Part shown: in pieces, positions 9,342-18,851 of the stretch
Numbering within the stretch: the stretch's first letter is position 1
Layout of the letters: each line of letters starts with the position of its first letter
Assembly: GCA_027021385.1 (NCBI GenBank)
Contig: JALUUL010000037.1
Span: 62,001 to 126,000 of the forward strand
Direction: 5' to 3'
Source of the DNA: Planctomycetota bacterium
GTDB taxonomy: Bacteria > Planctomycetota > UBA1135 > GCA-002748355
DNA: 64,000 nt
The notes under the pieces: generated by a model
What the model was told of the DNA's origin: nothing
The model's input: the letters and a program-made list of their open reading frames with translations, nothing else
The model's database searches: none
Made by a program: the position numbers and the translations under genes

Positions 9342-10697
9342 ATGAATGCGACGATGCGCAGCCTTTCGTGGAAGCTCCGGATCCTGCCTCTTGCCGCGGC
9401 AGTCCTTTCGGCAGCCGCGCCCCTTCCCGCCCAGGGTTCCCGTCCGGGCTCCCGCAGGGTGCGGGCCGCCCCCCCCACTCCTTCCCTGAAACCGGCGAAG
9501 AAGAAAACGAAGAAAGGCGAACCCCTCGCCTACGTCGGGGGAACCCTCCATCTCGGGAACGGGACCGTTCTCAGGCGCGGGACGATCCTAATCCGCGGAT
9601 CCAAGATCGAGGCCGTCGGGAGTCGGGTCGAACTTCCGAAGGGGACGAAGGTCGTCAAGGTCGAAGGAAGGCACCTCTGCCCCGGGTTCATCATCGTCCA
9701 GGACTCCGCGATCGGGCTCCCCAGGAAGGTCAAGGGCAAGTACGCCGATTCCTACAATCCCTTCGACCCGCAGATCCGAAGGGGCCTGGCCGCCGGAATC
9801 ACGAGCTACCTCCACTCCTCGAGCCGGGGAGGGTCCACTCCGCAGGCCGGCTCGGCCCTCGTCAAGCTGATCCCCCGCGAACTCGAGGACGGCGTCATCC
9901 TGAAGGAACCTGTGATCCACAGCCTGACCGTCCCCCTGGGACCCAAGACCTGGAAGACGACCCGGGAGACGATCGAGAAGGCGAAGAAATACCTGACGGA
10001 AAAGGCGGTCTACGAGGCCGCAAAGGCTGCAGGTGACGCAAAGGCCGCCGCTCCGAAGAAGGAGAAGGGCCTGGAGGCCTGGCTCTCGATCCTGCAGGGA
10101 AAGACGAGGCTCCGGATCACGGGTTGCCGAACCGTCAAGACGATCCGGGAGGCGCTCGAGATCTCCCGCCTGATCGGCCGGGGAGTCCTGCTCCATGGTC
10201 CGGTCGAGGCCTGGATCCTCCCCGACGAGATCGCTGCCACCGGTTCGGCGGCCGTCATGCAGCCGCGCCTGCGCATCGACCCGCTGCGGACGAGGGAGTT
10301 CGAAAACGGCTCCAATATCGCGGCCTGCCGGATCCTCCACGACGCCGGGGTCCCCGTGGCGGTCATCCCCCCCCCGGGACGGTTCGGAGGCAGCGGCCTC
10401 GGACTCGGGGGGCTCCTCGGGCGGGACCTGAACACCCCGTTCATGGACGCCTGCTTCGCCGAACGCGGGGGGCTCGACGAGGAGGCCGCCCTGGCCACGA
10501 TCACCCTCGACGCCGCCCGCTGCCTCGGAGTCGAGGACCGCATCGGCTCCCTGGAGCCGGGGAAGGATGCTGACCTATTGATTCTGGACGGCCCTCCGCT
10601 GCACTATAAGACCTTCGTCGAACAGGCGATCGTGAACGGGCGGGTCCGATACGACCGGAGCATGGAGCCGTTCTACCCCCGGTCGCCCCGGCGTTGA
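9342..10697 (+). CDS. Secreted amidohydrolase-like protein, last of tandem set
   Basis: A 451-residue protein with signal peptide (cleavage near LPAQG) and a basic, lysine-rich linker before the N-terminal sandwich (AYVGGTLHLGNGTV). The strand-one motif is CPGFIIVQDSAIG, lacking both histidines. The C-terminal GVEDRIGSLEPGKDADLLILDG segment is well conserved. I chose the ATG at 9342 because GAGGTGG lies about 8 bases upstream; a second ATG is at 9354. It closes the set of seven amidohydrolase-like genes. Likely non-catalytic. Confidence 0.82.
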   Translation: MNATMRSLSWKLRILPLAAAVLSAAAPLPAQGSRPGSRRVRAAPPTPSLKPAKKKTKKGEPLAYVGGTLHLGNGTVLRRGTILIRGSKIEAVGSRVELPKGTKVVKVEGRHLCPGFIIVQDSAIGLPRKVKGKYADSYNPFDPQIRRGLAAGITSYLHSSSRGGSTPQAGSALVKLIPRELEDGVILKEPVIHSLTVPLGPKTWKTTRETIEKAKKYLTEKAVYEAAKAAGDAKAAAPKKEKGLEAWLSILQGKTRLRITGCRTVKTIREALEISRLIGRGVLLHGPVEAWILPDEIAATGSAAVMQPRLRIDPLRTREFENGSNIAACRILHDAGVPVAVIPPPGRFGGSGLGLGGLLGRDLNTPFMDACFAERGGLDEEAALATITLDAARCLGVEDRIGSLEPGKDADLLILDGPPLHYKTFVEQAIVNGRVRYDRSMEPFYPRSPRR

Positions 10698-10861
10698 GCC
10701 TTCGCGGACCCGACGACCAGGGGTCCGTCCCGAACCTGGATCCTTCGGGATCCGCTGGAGAACCGACCGGACCGGATTCCCTTCCAGCCCAGCCCCGGCC
10801 CCAGGGGACGGACGAAGGATCCGCCTCCGAGGGGAACCGTCCGGAATTCGGAGAGCAGAAC

Positions 10862-11269
10862 ATGAGCCCTGAAACCCTTCGAGAGATCGAGAACCAGTTG
10901 CGCGATCTCCGGCAGGCCTTCAACAACCAGGACCTGAAGACCTTCCGTGGCTTTTTCTGGACCAACCCCCGTTTTCTCCACCTCGATCCCTCCGGACGCC
11001 TGGATCAGGGCTGGGGCGCCTTCGAGGAAGTGCTCGATCAGGAGTTCCGTTATCTCGACCGGGTCCAGCTCACGTTCCGCAACCCCCAGATCCAGGTCTT
11101 CGAGGAGCGCTTCGCGACCATCACGACCGAATGGTCCCTTCTTCAGGTCGACCCGACCGGGGAGGAGCGGGAGAGCGGGGGGCGGGCCTCATTTTCGATG
11201 GTCCGCTTCGGCAAGGACTGGAAGATCGTCATGGCCCACTACAGTTCCCTCGAAGGGGTCCCCGACTGA
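10862..11269 (+). CDS. SnoaL/NTF2-like domain protein
   Basis: A 135-residue soluble protein with an alpha helix start (ETLREIENQLRDLRQAF) followed by the curved sheet of an NTF2/SnoaL-like fold, containing NPRFLHLDPSG and the end strand WKIVMAHYSS. Such domains are small-molecule binding or isomerase folds; the ligand here is unknown. I chose the ATG at 10862 because it begins at the domain and follows GGAGAGC; the frame stays open upstream to 10694 but that part looks non-coding. It follows the amidohydrolase set on the same strand, and has no signal peptide. Confidence 0.75.
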   Translation: MSPETLREIENQLRDLRQAFNNQDLKTFRGFFWTNPRFLHLDPSGRLDQGWGAFEEVLDQEFRYLDRVQLTFRNPQIQVFEERFATITTEWSLLQVDPTGEERESGGRASFSMVRFGKDWKIVMAHYSSLEGVPD

Positions 11270-11314
11270 GCAACGGGCCCCCCGTCGGCGGGCAGAATCC
11301 CGCTCGAGGGAACT

Positions 11315-13105
11315 TCAATCCTTCTTTTCGGGGGGCCAGGTCGCCCGCAGCGGCAGGCCGCGCAACGGATCGAGGCAATCGAGTTCCAGGCGGAGGAGTC
11401 CGGACCGATCCCCTGGAACGAAACGCGCGCGGCCGCGCAGATCGAAACGACCCTCGAGGCGGAAGAGGGGAGGAAGTTTCGTTTCCCCTCGCCCGGTGAC
11501 GAGGAATCCCCTCCCCGGAGGACCCCGCAGGAGGAAGGCCCCACCCGGGACCTCCTCAATGTAGGGGAGGGCACGCCCCAGCGGGAGCAGGTCCCCCCGG
11601 TTCGCATGGACGGCCCCGTCCCGCGCCACGATCCCGATCCGGTCCCCGGGACGGGCGTCGATCTCGAAGCCGAAGGAACCGTCGCCGGAGACCGGAAGTC
11701 CTCCAACCGGGGGTTTGCCCTCGACCCGGACCTCGAGCACGATCGGAGGGGTCTCGTCCCGCAAGGCCCCGGGAATCCCTCGGATCTCGACCTTGCCGTT
11801 CCAAGAAGGGGTCATCTTCACGCGTTCGGGGCGCCACCTCGGAGGCTCGCGGTCCAGAAGGCGCCCTGCGGGAACGGGATGCCCCCGCAGCCCGAGCCCG
11901 TCCTCCGCCCAGAGGGAGATCCGGCCGTCCATGGGCCTCGGGGCGAGGAGTTCGAAGGAGCCGTCGGCGGCGGTCTTGGTCCGGGCCCCACCCAGAGTCC
12001 CGACGAGGGCCGGCATATGCGCGTCCCGGACCGCTCCGGGCAGCCCCCGGATCTTCACCCGGTTTCCGGGGGCGAAGGACAGGCGGATCCGCGAGGGATC
12101 GAGGCGCGGGGGATCACGGTCCTCCCTCGCCGCCGCTTCGCTTTCGACCGGCAGGATGAAGAAGGGCTCCCCCGCCCCGGTCGGTCCCCGGGCGAGGAAA
12201 CGGCCCCGTAGAGCCCCCGGGGACGCGAGGCGCAGGACGACCTTCTTCCTCTCCCCGGGACCGAGGATCAAGGAAGGAGGAAGAACCTCCAGGCTTCCCG
12301 ACCGGAGCCCCTCGATCCGGAACCGCAAGGGCAAGGGGAGGCTCCCCGGATTGCGGAGGAAGAGGGAGAGTTCCCGGGCCTCGCCGGAAACCTCCGGGCC
12401 GAAGCGGAGCGTGTGGAGGTCGCAGACCGGAAATGCGGCCGAGGGATGAAGGAAGACCGTCTCGGATCCATCCGCCGCGACCTCGTGGAAATCCTCCTCC
12501 CCGGGTGCCCGGAGCGAGACCCTTCCAAGTACGACCCGGACCCAGGGGTCTCCGAGTAGGGATACGAGGGCGAAGCGCTCGGGAGGACGCGCGAGCCGCC
12601 GAGACAGGAGGATCCGCGGGCGCATCCCCCGTAGTTCGAAGACCCGCAGGCGAACGCCCTCCTTCCCGTCATGGAGGAGGGCGAGAACCGTCCCCGCCTC
12701 GTCGACGATCGGACGGAAGCTCCCCCGGAGAAGGCGACTCCTCGGCAGGCGGATCCCCCAGCGCCGCCCTTCCGTGTTCAGTATCTGCAGCGACAGGTCC
12801 TCGCGGACCCCGCCCGCGAGCATGCAGAGGAGCCTCCGCGTCCCGTAGACCGCGATCCGGCCGACCGCGCGGGAGAGGGCGATCCGTTCCCTCCCCTCCC
12901 CCCCGCCGGGCAGCAGAGAGCGATCGCATTCGATGCCGAGGAGACCCCGCTCGTCCCGCAGGACGTGGAGACTCTCCGTGGGGATCTCCTCGGGAATACG
13001 GAAGCGGAGTTCGGGCGGACCCTCCGGAGCCTCCTGCGCCCGGCCGTTCCCCGCGACTGCGAGGATCAGGAGGCAGAGGGCGGTGGGATTCCGGAGGGAG
13101 ACCAT
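11315..13105 (-). CDS. Secreted protein with tandem Ig-like repeats
   Basis: A 596-residue exported protein (signal peptide ending near GRAQE). A middle section resembles ASPM/HYDIN-type beta-sandwiches (ELSLFLRNPGSLPLPL). The C-terminal half has two related repeats, each starting with a charged proline-rich lead and a VxIRGxPGAxRD motif and carrying an inner DGSFxF segment like carboxypeptidase-regulatory or Ig-like folds. I know no specific function; an extracellular or cell-surface structural role is likely. The start at 13105 is the methionine that begins the signal peptide; upstream codons in frame look non-coding. Confidence 0.72.
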   Translation of the reverse strand: MVSLRNPTALCLLILAVAGNGRAQEAPEGPPELRFRIPEEIPTESLHVLRDERGLLGIECDRSLLPGGGEGRERIALSRAVGRIAVYGTRRLLCMLAGGVREDLSLQILNTEGRRWGIRLPRSRLLRGSFRPIVDEAGTVLALLHDGKEGVRLRVFELRGMRPRILLSRRLARPPERFALVSLLGDPWVRVVLGRVSLRAPGEEDFHEVAADGSETVFLHPSAAFPVCDLHTLRFGPEVSGEARELSLFLRNPGSLPLPLRFRIEGLRSGSLEVLPPSLILGPGERKKVVLRLASPGALRGRFLARGPTGAGEPFFILPVESEAAAREDRDPPRLDPSRIRLSFAPGNRVKIRGLPGAVRDAHMPALVGTLGGARTKTAADGSFELLAPRPMDGRISLWAEDGLGLRGHPVPAGRLLDREPPRWRPERVKMTPSWNGKVEIRGIPGALRDETPPIVLEVRVEGKPPVGGLPVSGDGSFGFEIDARPGDRIGIVARDGAVHANRGDLLPLGRALPYIEEVPGGAFLLRGPPGRGFLVTGRGETKLPPLFRLEGRFDLRGRARFVPGDRSGLLRLELDCLDPLRGLPLRATWPPEKKD

Positions 13106-13199
13106 AGGAAGGATCTTACGTCGCCCTCCCGGTTCGGGGCCCGGGGGACCCTCGTGGAGCGCCCGGAAAGGGCCCGCGCCCGCTCGAATCCGGGTCCCC

Positions 13200-15212
13200 T
13201 CAACCGCGGTTTCCAAGCAGCGCCGGATAGAGGCGCTTGGAGAGATCCGGCGCCGGACGGAAGGCCGCGTGGACGAGGCGCTTCCCTTCCTTCCAGAACA
13301 GGTGGACCCCCGAATCCTTCTCGAGATCGAAGGTGTTCCAGAGAAGTAGTCCCGCGAAGAGCCCCGCCCCTTTCGCATCCGTCGGCGAGGCGAGCAGGAG
13401 GTCCCGCAATACGAGTCGGTCCTTCCCGGCGGGAAGGACGAGGAGCATCGCCCCGAGTGGAGTCGCGACGACGACCTTCCCGCCGAAACCCTCGCCCAGC
13501 GCGAAGGAGGCCGGCTTCCCGATCGAGGAGGAAGGGGCTAGGTCCTCCGCGCGTAAAACCCCTTCGAAGAAGAGCCGCGAAGCCTCAAGGGGGGCTTCCT
13601 TCGTGACTTCGGGGACCCGGAAACCTCCGGCCGTGACCTCCAGGTATCCCGGCAGTCCGGCGAACCAGGTCTCGGGGATCGGCCGCCCGTTGGGCAGGAG
13701 GGCCCGGAGACTGACGACGTCCCGGGCCCGGGCGGCAGGAACGAAGGGCGGGCGCCGGACGGCTCCCAGTCCCCAGAGGAAGCGCTGGGGATGGCAGGTT
13801 CGTTCGACCTCGCCGCCGAGGAGGATCGGAAGCTCGAGCGCGGGATCCCGGCGGCCCTGAGCGGCCGCGTCGTCGAGGCGGGAACCGGCGGCCTCCATCG
13901 CCTCGAGCCCCGAGCGCACGAAGGCGTCGTGCCCGTCGAGGATCCGGTCCTCCTCTCTCCAGGAAGGATGCAGGAGGAATGCGAGGACGAAGGGGAGGGC
14001 GAGGACCGGGATCTCGCCCGGGCGGAGACCGAAGCCGGGGAAACCGGCTCCCCGCCGGGGGGAAGGGCCGGCCTCCGCAGGTCGGTCTTCCCGCTCAGGC
14101 TCCCCGGCCCCGAGGAGGACCAGGAAAGTGAAGAGGAGGAGACCGAGGGGGAAGAGAAGGACGAAGTAGGCGTAGCGCTGATTCCCCGGATCCCGCATCG
14201 ACGGCAGGAGCGGCAGGAGAGGACCGTAGAGTCCTCCGGCGAGGAGGAAGAGACCCGAGAAGAGCCGAAGGCCCCGTACGGGATCCTTCCGGAATACGTG
14301 GAGGATCCCCGCCGGCAGCAGGAAGGGGAGCAGGAGCCTCAGCCCCTCGAGCCAGGGCGGGGTCCCCCCCGGCCCGTTCTCGAGGGGGAAGCGCGGAACG
14401 AGGGCCATGCCGAGGTGGTTCCAGAAACCCTCGAGCATCTCGAGAGGGTCTCCTCGGGTTCGGCTCAGGAAGCCGTAGCCCCCGGTCACCTCGCCGAACA
14501 TCCAGACACGCGCGAGAAGGACCGGGGGGATCACCACGAGGAGGAAAAGGCCCGGGAACCGCCGCCCCCTCGCATCGGGGCGGGGGTCGAGGACGTCGAT
14601 GCCGAGCGCCAGGAACGGCAGCCCGAGGGCGGATTCTTTGTGCCCGAGAGCGACGGCGAAGGCGAGCCAGACCGGCCAGGAGGCTCCCCCCCGGCGCCGG
14701 CGTAGATGCAGGTGCAGGGCGATCAGGATCCACAGAACCGTATGCGTGTCGACCCGCCCGACGACCCACCGGAGGGAGACGAGGACCGTTGGATGCAGGA
14801 GCCAGAGGGCCGCGAGCACCCAGCCGAAACATAGTCCGCGGCGGCCGGGAACGAGGCGGACGCAGAGTCCGAGGAGCAGGAGGGCCGAGGCCAGGAAGGC
14901 AAGGACGTTCATCCAGAGGAAGCCCGTCGCCTCCAGCCCGAACAGGAGCCGGTCGACCGCGAGGGAGAGCGTGATGAAAGGCCTCCAGAAACGGAAGAAG
15001 ATCAGGTCGTACTGCGCTCCGTAGAAATCGTGTAAGACCCGCGCGGGATCGGAAACATAGCGCAGCGCCTCGAAGTCGTCCGCCTTGAAGACCCCATCCG
15101 CGACCCAGTGGAGCCAGAGTCCGAGCGCGAGCAGGAGAAGGCAGGCTGCGGGGAGACCCCGGGTCTTCGGAGGACTTCGGAAGGGCGGGGACCCGGTTTG
15201 CAGGTCTGGCAC
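13200..15212 (-). CDS. Multi-pass membrane protein, GT-C glycosyltransferase-like
   Basis: A 670-residue integral membrane protein with about ten hydrophobic segments in the first 430 residues, then a soluble C-terminal part. An early loop holds FKADDFEAL, resembling the acidic first-loop motif of GT-C transferases that use lipid-linked sugars (dolichol-phosphate-mannose and ArnT-like families). The GTG start at 15212 lies 5 bases after the stop of the upstream cytochrome-type gene, so the two are probably one transcript. Donor and acceptor are unknown, and a transporter-like role is not excluded. Confidence 0.65.
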   Translation of the reverse strand: MPDLQTGSPPFRSPPKTRGLPAACLLLLALGLWLHWVADGVFKADDFEALRYVSDPARVLHDFYGAQYDLIFFRFWRPFITLSLAVDRLLFGLEATGFLWMNVLAFLASALLLLGLCVRLVPGRRGLCFGWVLAALWLLHPTVLVSLRWVVGRVDTHTVLWILIALHLHLRRRRGGASWPVWLAFAVALGHKESALGLPFLALGIDVLDPRPDARGRRFPGLFLLVVIPPVLLARVWMFGEVTGGYGFLSRTRGDPLEMLEGFWNHLGMALVPRFPLENGPGGTPPWLEGLRLLLPFLLPAGILHVFRKDPVRGLRLFSGLFLLAGGLYGPLLPLLPSMRDPGNQRYAYFVLLFPLGLLLFTFLVLLGAGEPEREDRPAEAGPSPRRGAGFPGFGLRPGEIPVLALPFVLAFLLHPSWREEDRILDGHDAFVRSGLEAMEAAGSRLDDAAAQGRRDPALELPILLGGEVERTCHPQRFLWGLGAVRRPPFVPAARARDVVSLRALLPNGRPIPETWFAGLPGYLEVTAGGFRVPEVTKEAPLEASRLFFEGVLRAEDLAPSSSIGKPASFALGEGFGGKVVVATPLGAMLLVLPAGKDRLVLRDLLLASPTDAKGAGLFAGLLLWNTFDLEKDSGVHLFWKEGKRLVHAAFRPAPDLSKRLYPALLGNRG

Positions 15213-15217
15213 GGATC

Positions 15218-17662
15218 TCAGTTTCGCGGCGCGCCCGAGCGGATCCAGTCAGCAAGCAGGGCCCTCGTCGCAGGATCGACCGGCGGACGGCCCAAGGGCA
15301 TCTGGACTCCGAACGGGGGATTGCGCAGGACGAGCTTCATCCAGAGGAAGCTCGCGCCGGGATTCCCCGGCACGAGGATCGGGATCCGGTCCCGGAAATC
15401 GCCCCCCCGGAAGAGTTCGTCGAATCGATCGAGGGCGAAGCCCCCCCTCCGCGCACCGCCCATGTGGCAGGCGCCGCAGCGGGGGAAAAGGCGGGGGAGG
15501 AGGTCCCGGCTGAACCTGGGCGGAAGAAGGGGGAAGCCGAGTCCCCGCGCGGAGGCTTCGTCCTGTACGAGCGGGGCGAAGAGGGCCGGGCGCAGGTCCG
15601 TTCCGACCTCGGGGATCCCGTCACGGTCGCTGTCCGGATCTCCGTCGCCGAAGACCTCCCCCGAGGCCGGCCACTCGGCGAGCAGCCCCCCGTGCCCGAA
15701 GAACCAGGACACGAGGCTCTGGGCGCGCGCGCCCAGAGCCGCGGGTCCCCCCGTCCGGCGCCAGGAGGCCAGAGCCTCGAGGGCCTCCGCCAGGTCCTCC
15801 GGATCCAGGCGGCGTCCTGAGCTGCTCCGGAAGGGGCGGACGCCGCCGTCCGGATCGACGAAATCCGCCCACCACCGCCGGGCGGCCCGTTCCGCGGCCG
15901 CCCGGAGCCCCGAGTCCCCGAGGACCCCGGCCGCGGCATGCAGGCCCGCGACGATGGAGGCGGTCGCCCGGAACCCGGCGCGGGCGCCCTCCCCGGTCCG
16001 CCCCCCGAGGCCGACCCGATCGAGGATTCCTCCGTCCGGGAGCAGAAAGCGCTTCTCGACGAAGGCGGCGACTTTCGGCAAGAGCCGCAGCGCCTCTCCG
16101 CGCGCGGGCAGGGCTTCGCGGGTCGCGGCCAGGGCGGCGAGGGCCTCTCCGATCGAATCGGCGGAAGCCTCTTCCCCCGGCCCCCCGAGATCGGCCCGGT
16201 CGGCGAGCCCTCCACTCGACGGATCGAGGAAGAAAGCCTCCAGGTTTCGGAGTATGAGGACGACCCCGTCCAAGCCCGGTCGCGGATCCGCCGCCCCGGC
16301 CCCCGGATCCTTTTCGATCGCCCCCCCGTCGATCCAATCCCCGACGAGATCGATCTCGGCCTTCGAGAGGTAGGGGCCGAACTTGGGCATCCTGTTGAAA
16401 CCCTTCGGCGGATTCGAGGTCAGGATGCTCCAGAGGAGACTGCGGTTTCGCTTCCCCTTGACGACGGTGGGATGGGTCTTCGCGCTGCGGCCGCCTGCGA
16501 GCACCGAGCGGTACGTCGCGATCGAGAAGCCCCCGCTCGGGAAGGGCGGAGAATGGCAGCCCACGCAGCGGGATCCGAGCAGACCCTTGATGTGCTTCTC
16601 CCAGGAGACGACTCCCACCGGGCTCCCGGCGCTTTCCGGGCCCTTGCCGAAGGGATCGCCCTCGAACAGGCGGCGCAGGAGGTTGTTCGTCCGGGAGGGG
16701 GAGGCCAGGGAGGCGAGCGCGGTGAAGCCCCGGAGCAACCGCGCCTGGTCCCCAAGGCTCGCGCCTCGATCCGCGGCGCGCAGCCCCTCGGGAAGCGGCC
16801 CGAGGCCGTCCTTTCCCGGAACGAGGACCCCGGCGACCCTCGCCGGAGAGAGGCGCGGCGACTTCCTTGGATCGTAGCGCTCCGGGTCGGGGGTCCCGCC
16901 CAGGGTCCGCCCGTCGAACCCGAGTTCCCGGACGGCCAGCCGATCGAGGGCAAGGGCCTGCTCGAGGAGCAGGAGTCCCCGCATCCCGGAGTCCGCGTCC
17001 GCCCCGTAGAGGTCCCCGCGGCCCCGCGCGAGGAGGGTCCCCGCTCGTTTCACGAGAGCCTCGATCGCCCGGCCGAGATCGCCCGGCCTGAGATCCAGGG
17101 CTCGCCCGTCCGGAGGCGCGAGCCGCAGTCCGGCGAGGTCGTTTCGGCCCCGAGGCCTTCGAAGGAAACGCCCCTCGACTCTCCGGGGAAGCAGGAATCC
17201 GTCCCCCGAATCCTTTGGAAACCCGGCTCCCGTCCGGAAGGCGTAGGCCTTCCGGAGGCGATCGCGGACTTCGTCGCGCACGGTCCCGTTCGCGTTCGTG
17301 TCGGGAATCCAGGGGCGGGCCCCGGCCCGCTCGCCCATCCAGGGAGAGCGCAGGGAGGACAGGCCGAGACCCGATTCGAGGAACAGGCAGCTCAGGGCGG
17401 CCTCCCCGATCGCGGACCATTCCTTCGCGACGCCCCCCGGCAGCCCCTTCCAATCCGGTCCCCCCAGGGACGGGAGGAAAGGATCCGCGGTCACGAGCAC
17501 CCCGGCCAACCTGCACTGGGCCCCGACGTCCAGCGGCCCTTCGACCGCCCGGACCCCGGAAGCGCCCCCCCGGAGCCCGGGACCCGCACTTCCTCCTCCC
17601 CCCCCGCAAGAGGCGAGCAGACCAAGTAGAGGAAGGAGGTGACGAGGGGGAAGGAAACGCAT
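15218..17662 (-). CDS. Lipoprotein with two planctomycete-type cytochrome c motifs
   Basis: An 814-residue lipoprotein: the signal peptide ends LLGLLASC, a good lipobox, which fixes the start at the ATG at 17662. Two haem-binding sites are visible, CVGCH at 366-370 followed by SGGFSIATYRSV, and CGACH at 729-733 followed by RRGGFALDRFDEL. The pattern CxxCH with a downstream GGFxLxxxxxL is typical of the planctomycete PSCyt1/Cytochrom_C type. Between them is a helical region like imelysin/iron-regulated proteins or a glycoside-like toroid, which I cannot name safely. Likely periplasmic electron transfer or metal handling. Confidence 0.75.
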   Translation of the reverse strand: MRFLPPRHLLPLLGLLASCGGGGGSAGPGLRGGASGVRAVEGPLDVGAQCRLAGVLVTADPFLPSLGGPDWKGLPGGVAKEWSAIGEAALSCLFLESGLGLSSLRSPWMGERAGARPWIPDTNANGTVRDEVRDRLRKAYAFRTGAGFPKDSGDGFLLPRRVEGRFLRRPRGRNDLAGLRLAPPDGRALDLRPGDLGRAIEALVKRAGTLLARGRGDLYGADADSGMRGLLLLEQALALDRLAVRELGFDGRTLGGTPDPERYDPRKSPRLSPARVAGVLVPGKDGLGPLPEGLRAADRGASLGDQARLLRGFTALASLASPSRTNNLLRRLFEGDPFGKGPESAGSPVGVVSWEKHIKGLLGSRCVGCHSPPFPSGGFSIATYRSVLAGGRSAKTHPTVVKGKRNRSLLWSILTSNPPKGFNRMPKFGPYLSKAEIDLVGDWIDGGAIEKDPGAGAADPRPGLDGVVLILRNLEAFFLDPSSGGLADRADLGGPGEEASADSIGEALAALAATREALPARGEALRLLPKVAAFVEKRFLLPDGGILDRVGLGGRTGEGARAGFRATASIVAGLHAAAGVLGDSGLRAAAERAARRWWADFVDPDGGVRPFRSSSGRRLDPEDLAEALEALASWRRTGGPAALGARAQSLVSWFFGHGGLLAEWPASGEVFGDGDPDSDRDGIPEVGTDLRPALFAPLVQDEASARGLGFPLLPPRFSRDLLPRLFPRCGACHMGGARRGGFALDRFDELFRGGDFRDRIPILVPGNPGASFLWMKLVLRNPPFGVQMPLGRPPVDPATRALLADWIRSGAPRN

Positions 17663-17817
17663 CCGAACAGGATACCGCCTCCGACCCTCCACCCGCCCGC
17701 CGGCGAAAGGGAAACCCTCGACGCGGGCGCCCAGTCTCCCGGGGCGATTCTTTTTCCCGATCCCCGAAAGCAGCCTTTCTCCCCCTTCCACCGGCGCTTC
17801 GCGCCGCGAAGGCCATT

Positions 17818-18465
17818 TCAAGCGCCTCGTGGGTCCACCGGAGCCTCGCTCTCCTCTTCTTCGGGGATCAGGACCTGGAGCACCCTGTAGCCGCCCTTCC
17901 AGAGCGAATCGACGAAGGCCTCGACGCGCCTTCCGCGAACCCGGATTCCGACGATCTTCCGGCCTGGATCCGCCCGGCGCCGGTGCACGACGAGGCTGTC
18001 GACCTCGAGCCCGTAACCCTCGATCAGGTCCGAGAGTTCGTGGAGCCCGTGCCCGTCGTCCTGCATGTCGAAGGTCAAACGCACCGAGGGCTCCCCCGCC
18101 TCGAGAATCGACATGAAGGCCCGAAACGCGTCGGTGTCGGTCAGGATGCCCTGCACTTCCTCATGGTAGGTGACGACGAGACAGCCAATCTTCTTCTCGT
18201 ACATCCTCCGGACCGCCTCCTCGATCGGCGTGAAGGGGCTGACTGTCTCGACCTCGGGGACCATGATCTCCTCGACCGGATCGCCGGCGTGGATCGCCGG
18301 AAGGGTACGGACATCGCTCTCGCAGAGGAGCCCCCGGAGTTTTCCCTCCTCGACGACGGGCAGACGCCGGAACTCGTTGTCCTCCATCAGGACCCGGGCC
18401 TCCTCGATCGGCATCGCAGGTTCGACGCAGACCGGATTCCTCGTCATCCACAGGCGAACGAACAT
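17818..18465 (-). CDS. CBS-pair plus ACT-like protein, AcuB type
   Basis: A 215-residue cytoplasmic protein with two CBS domains (about 7-60 and 66-122) and an ACT-like C-terminal domain (about 125-200, starting VRLTFDMQDDGHGL). This order is that of AcuB, linked to acetoin utilisation in Bacillus, though in most bacteria the family is a general nucleotide-sensing regulator. GAGGAG lies 7 bases before the ATG at 18465. No acetoin genes are nearby. It lies next to the tRNA-Arg and the island border. Confidence 0.78.
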   Translation of the reverse strand: MFVRLWMTRNPVCVEPAMPIEEARVLMEDNEFRRLPVVEEGKLRGLLCESDVRTLPAIHAGDPVEEIMVPEVETVSPFTPIEEAVRRMYEKKIGCLVVTYHEEVQGILTDTDAFRAFMSILEAGEPSVRLTFDMQDDGHGLHELSDLIEGYGLEVDSLVVHRRRADPGRKIVGIRVRGRRVEAFVDSLWKGGYRVLQVLIPEEEESEAPVDPRGA

Positions 18466-18701
18466 CGTTGTCTCCTCAGCTCCCGACGCAGGGGGTCCCG
18501 GAGGTGGGATCGAGAGTCGGATTCTCCCCCTTCCATCGGCTTCCCGGGATGCCGTCTTGACCCCGGCTCTCCGAAAGACGGGGAGGACTCCCCAGGTGCA
18601 CCCGCCCCGCGCCCTTCTCCGCGGCAGCCCGCGCTTGACCCTCCGCGACCCTCACCGAAGAATGGCCGCCCTTCGTCCGGCAAGCCGGACGGCCCCCCCG
18701 G

Positions 18702-18778
18702 GCGCCCGTAGCTCAGCAGGATAGAGCGTCGGTTTCCTAAACCGAAGGTCACAGGTTCGAGCCCTGTCGGGCGTACCA
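18702..18778 (+). tRNA. tRNA-Arg (anticodon CCT)
   Basis: A 77-base cloverleaf with a 7-bp acceptor stem (GCGCCCG with CGGGCGT, first pair G-T), D arm GCTC/GAGC, anticodon stem TCGGT/ACCGA with loop TTCCTAA (anticodon CCT), T arm ACAGG/CCTGT with TTCGAGC, discriminator A and an encoded CCA. It sits just left of the lower-GC arsenate island, a usual place for island insertion. A weak 6-bp inverted repeat (GGAGAC/GTCTCC, 18795-18816) follows. Confidence 0.97.
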
Positions 18779-18851
18779 CCGCATCTTGGGGGCTGGAGAC
18801 GACTTCGCCGGTCTCCTGTCCCGACTTGCGTTCACGCCGGCACGGGCGAGG

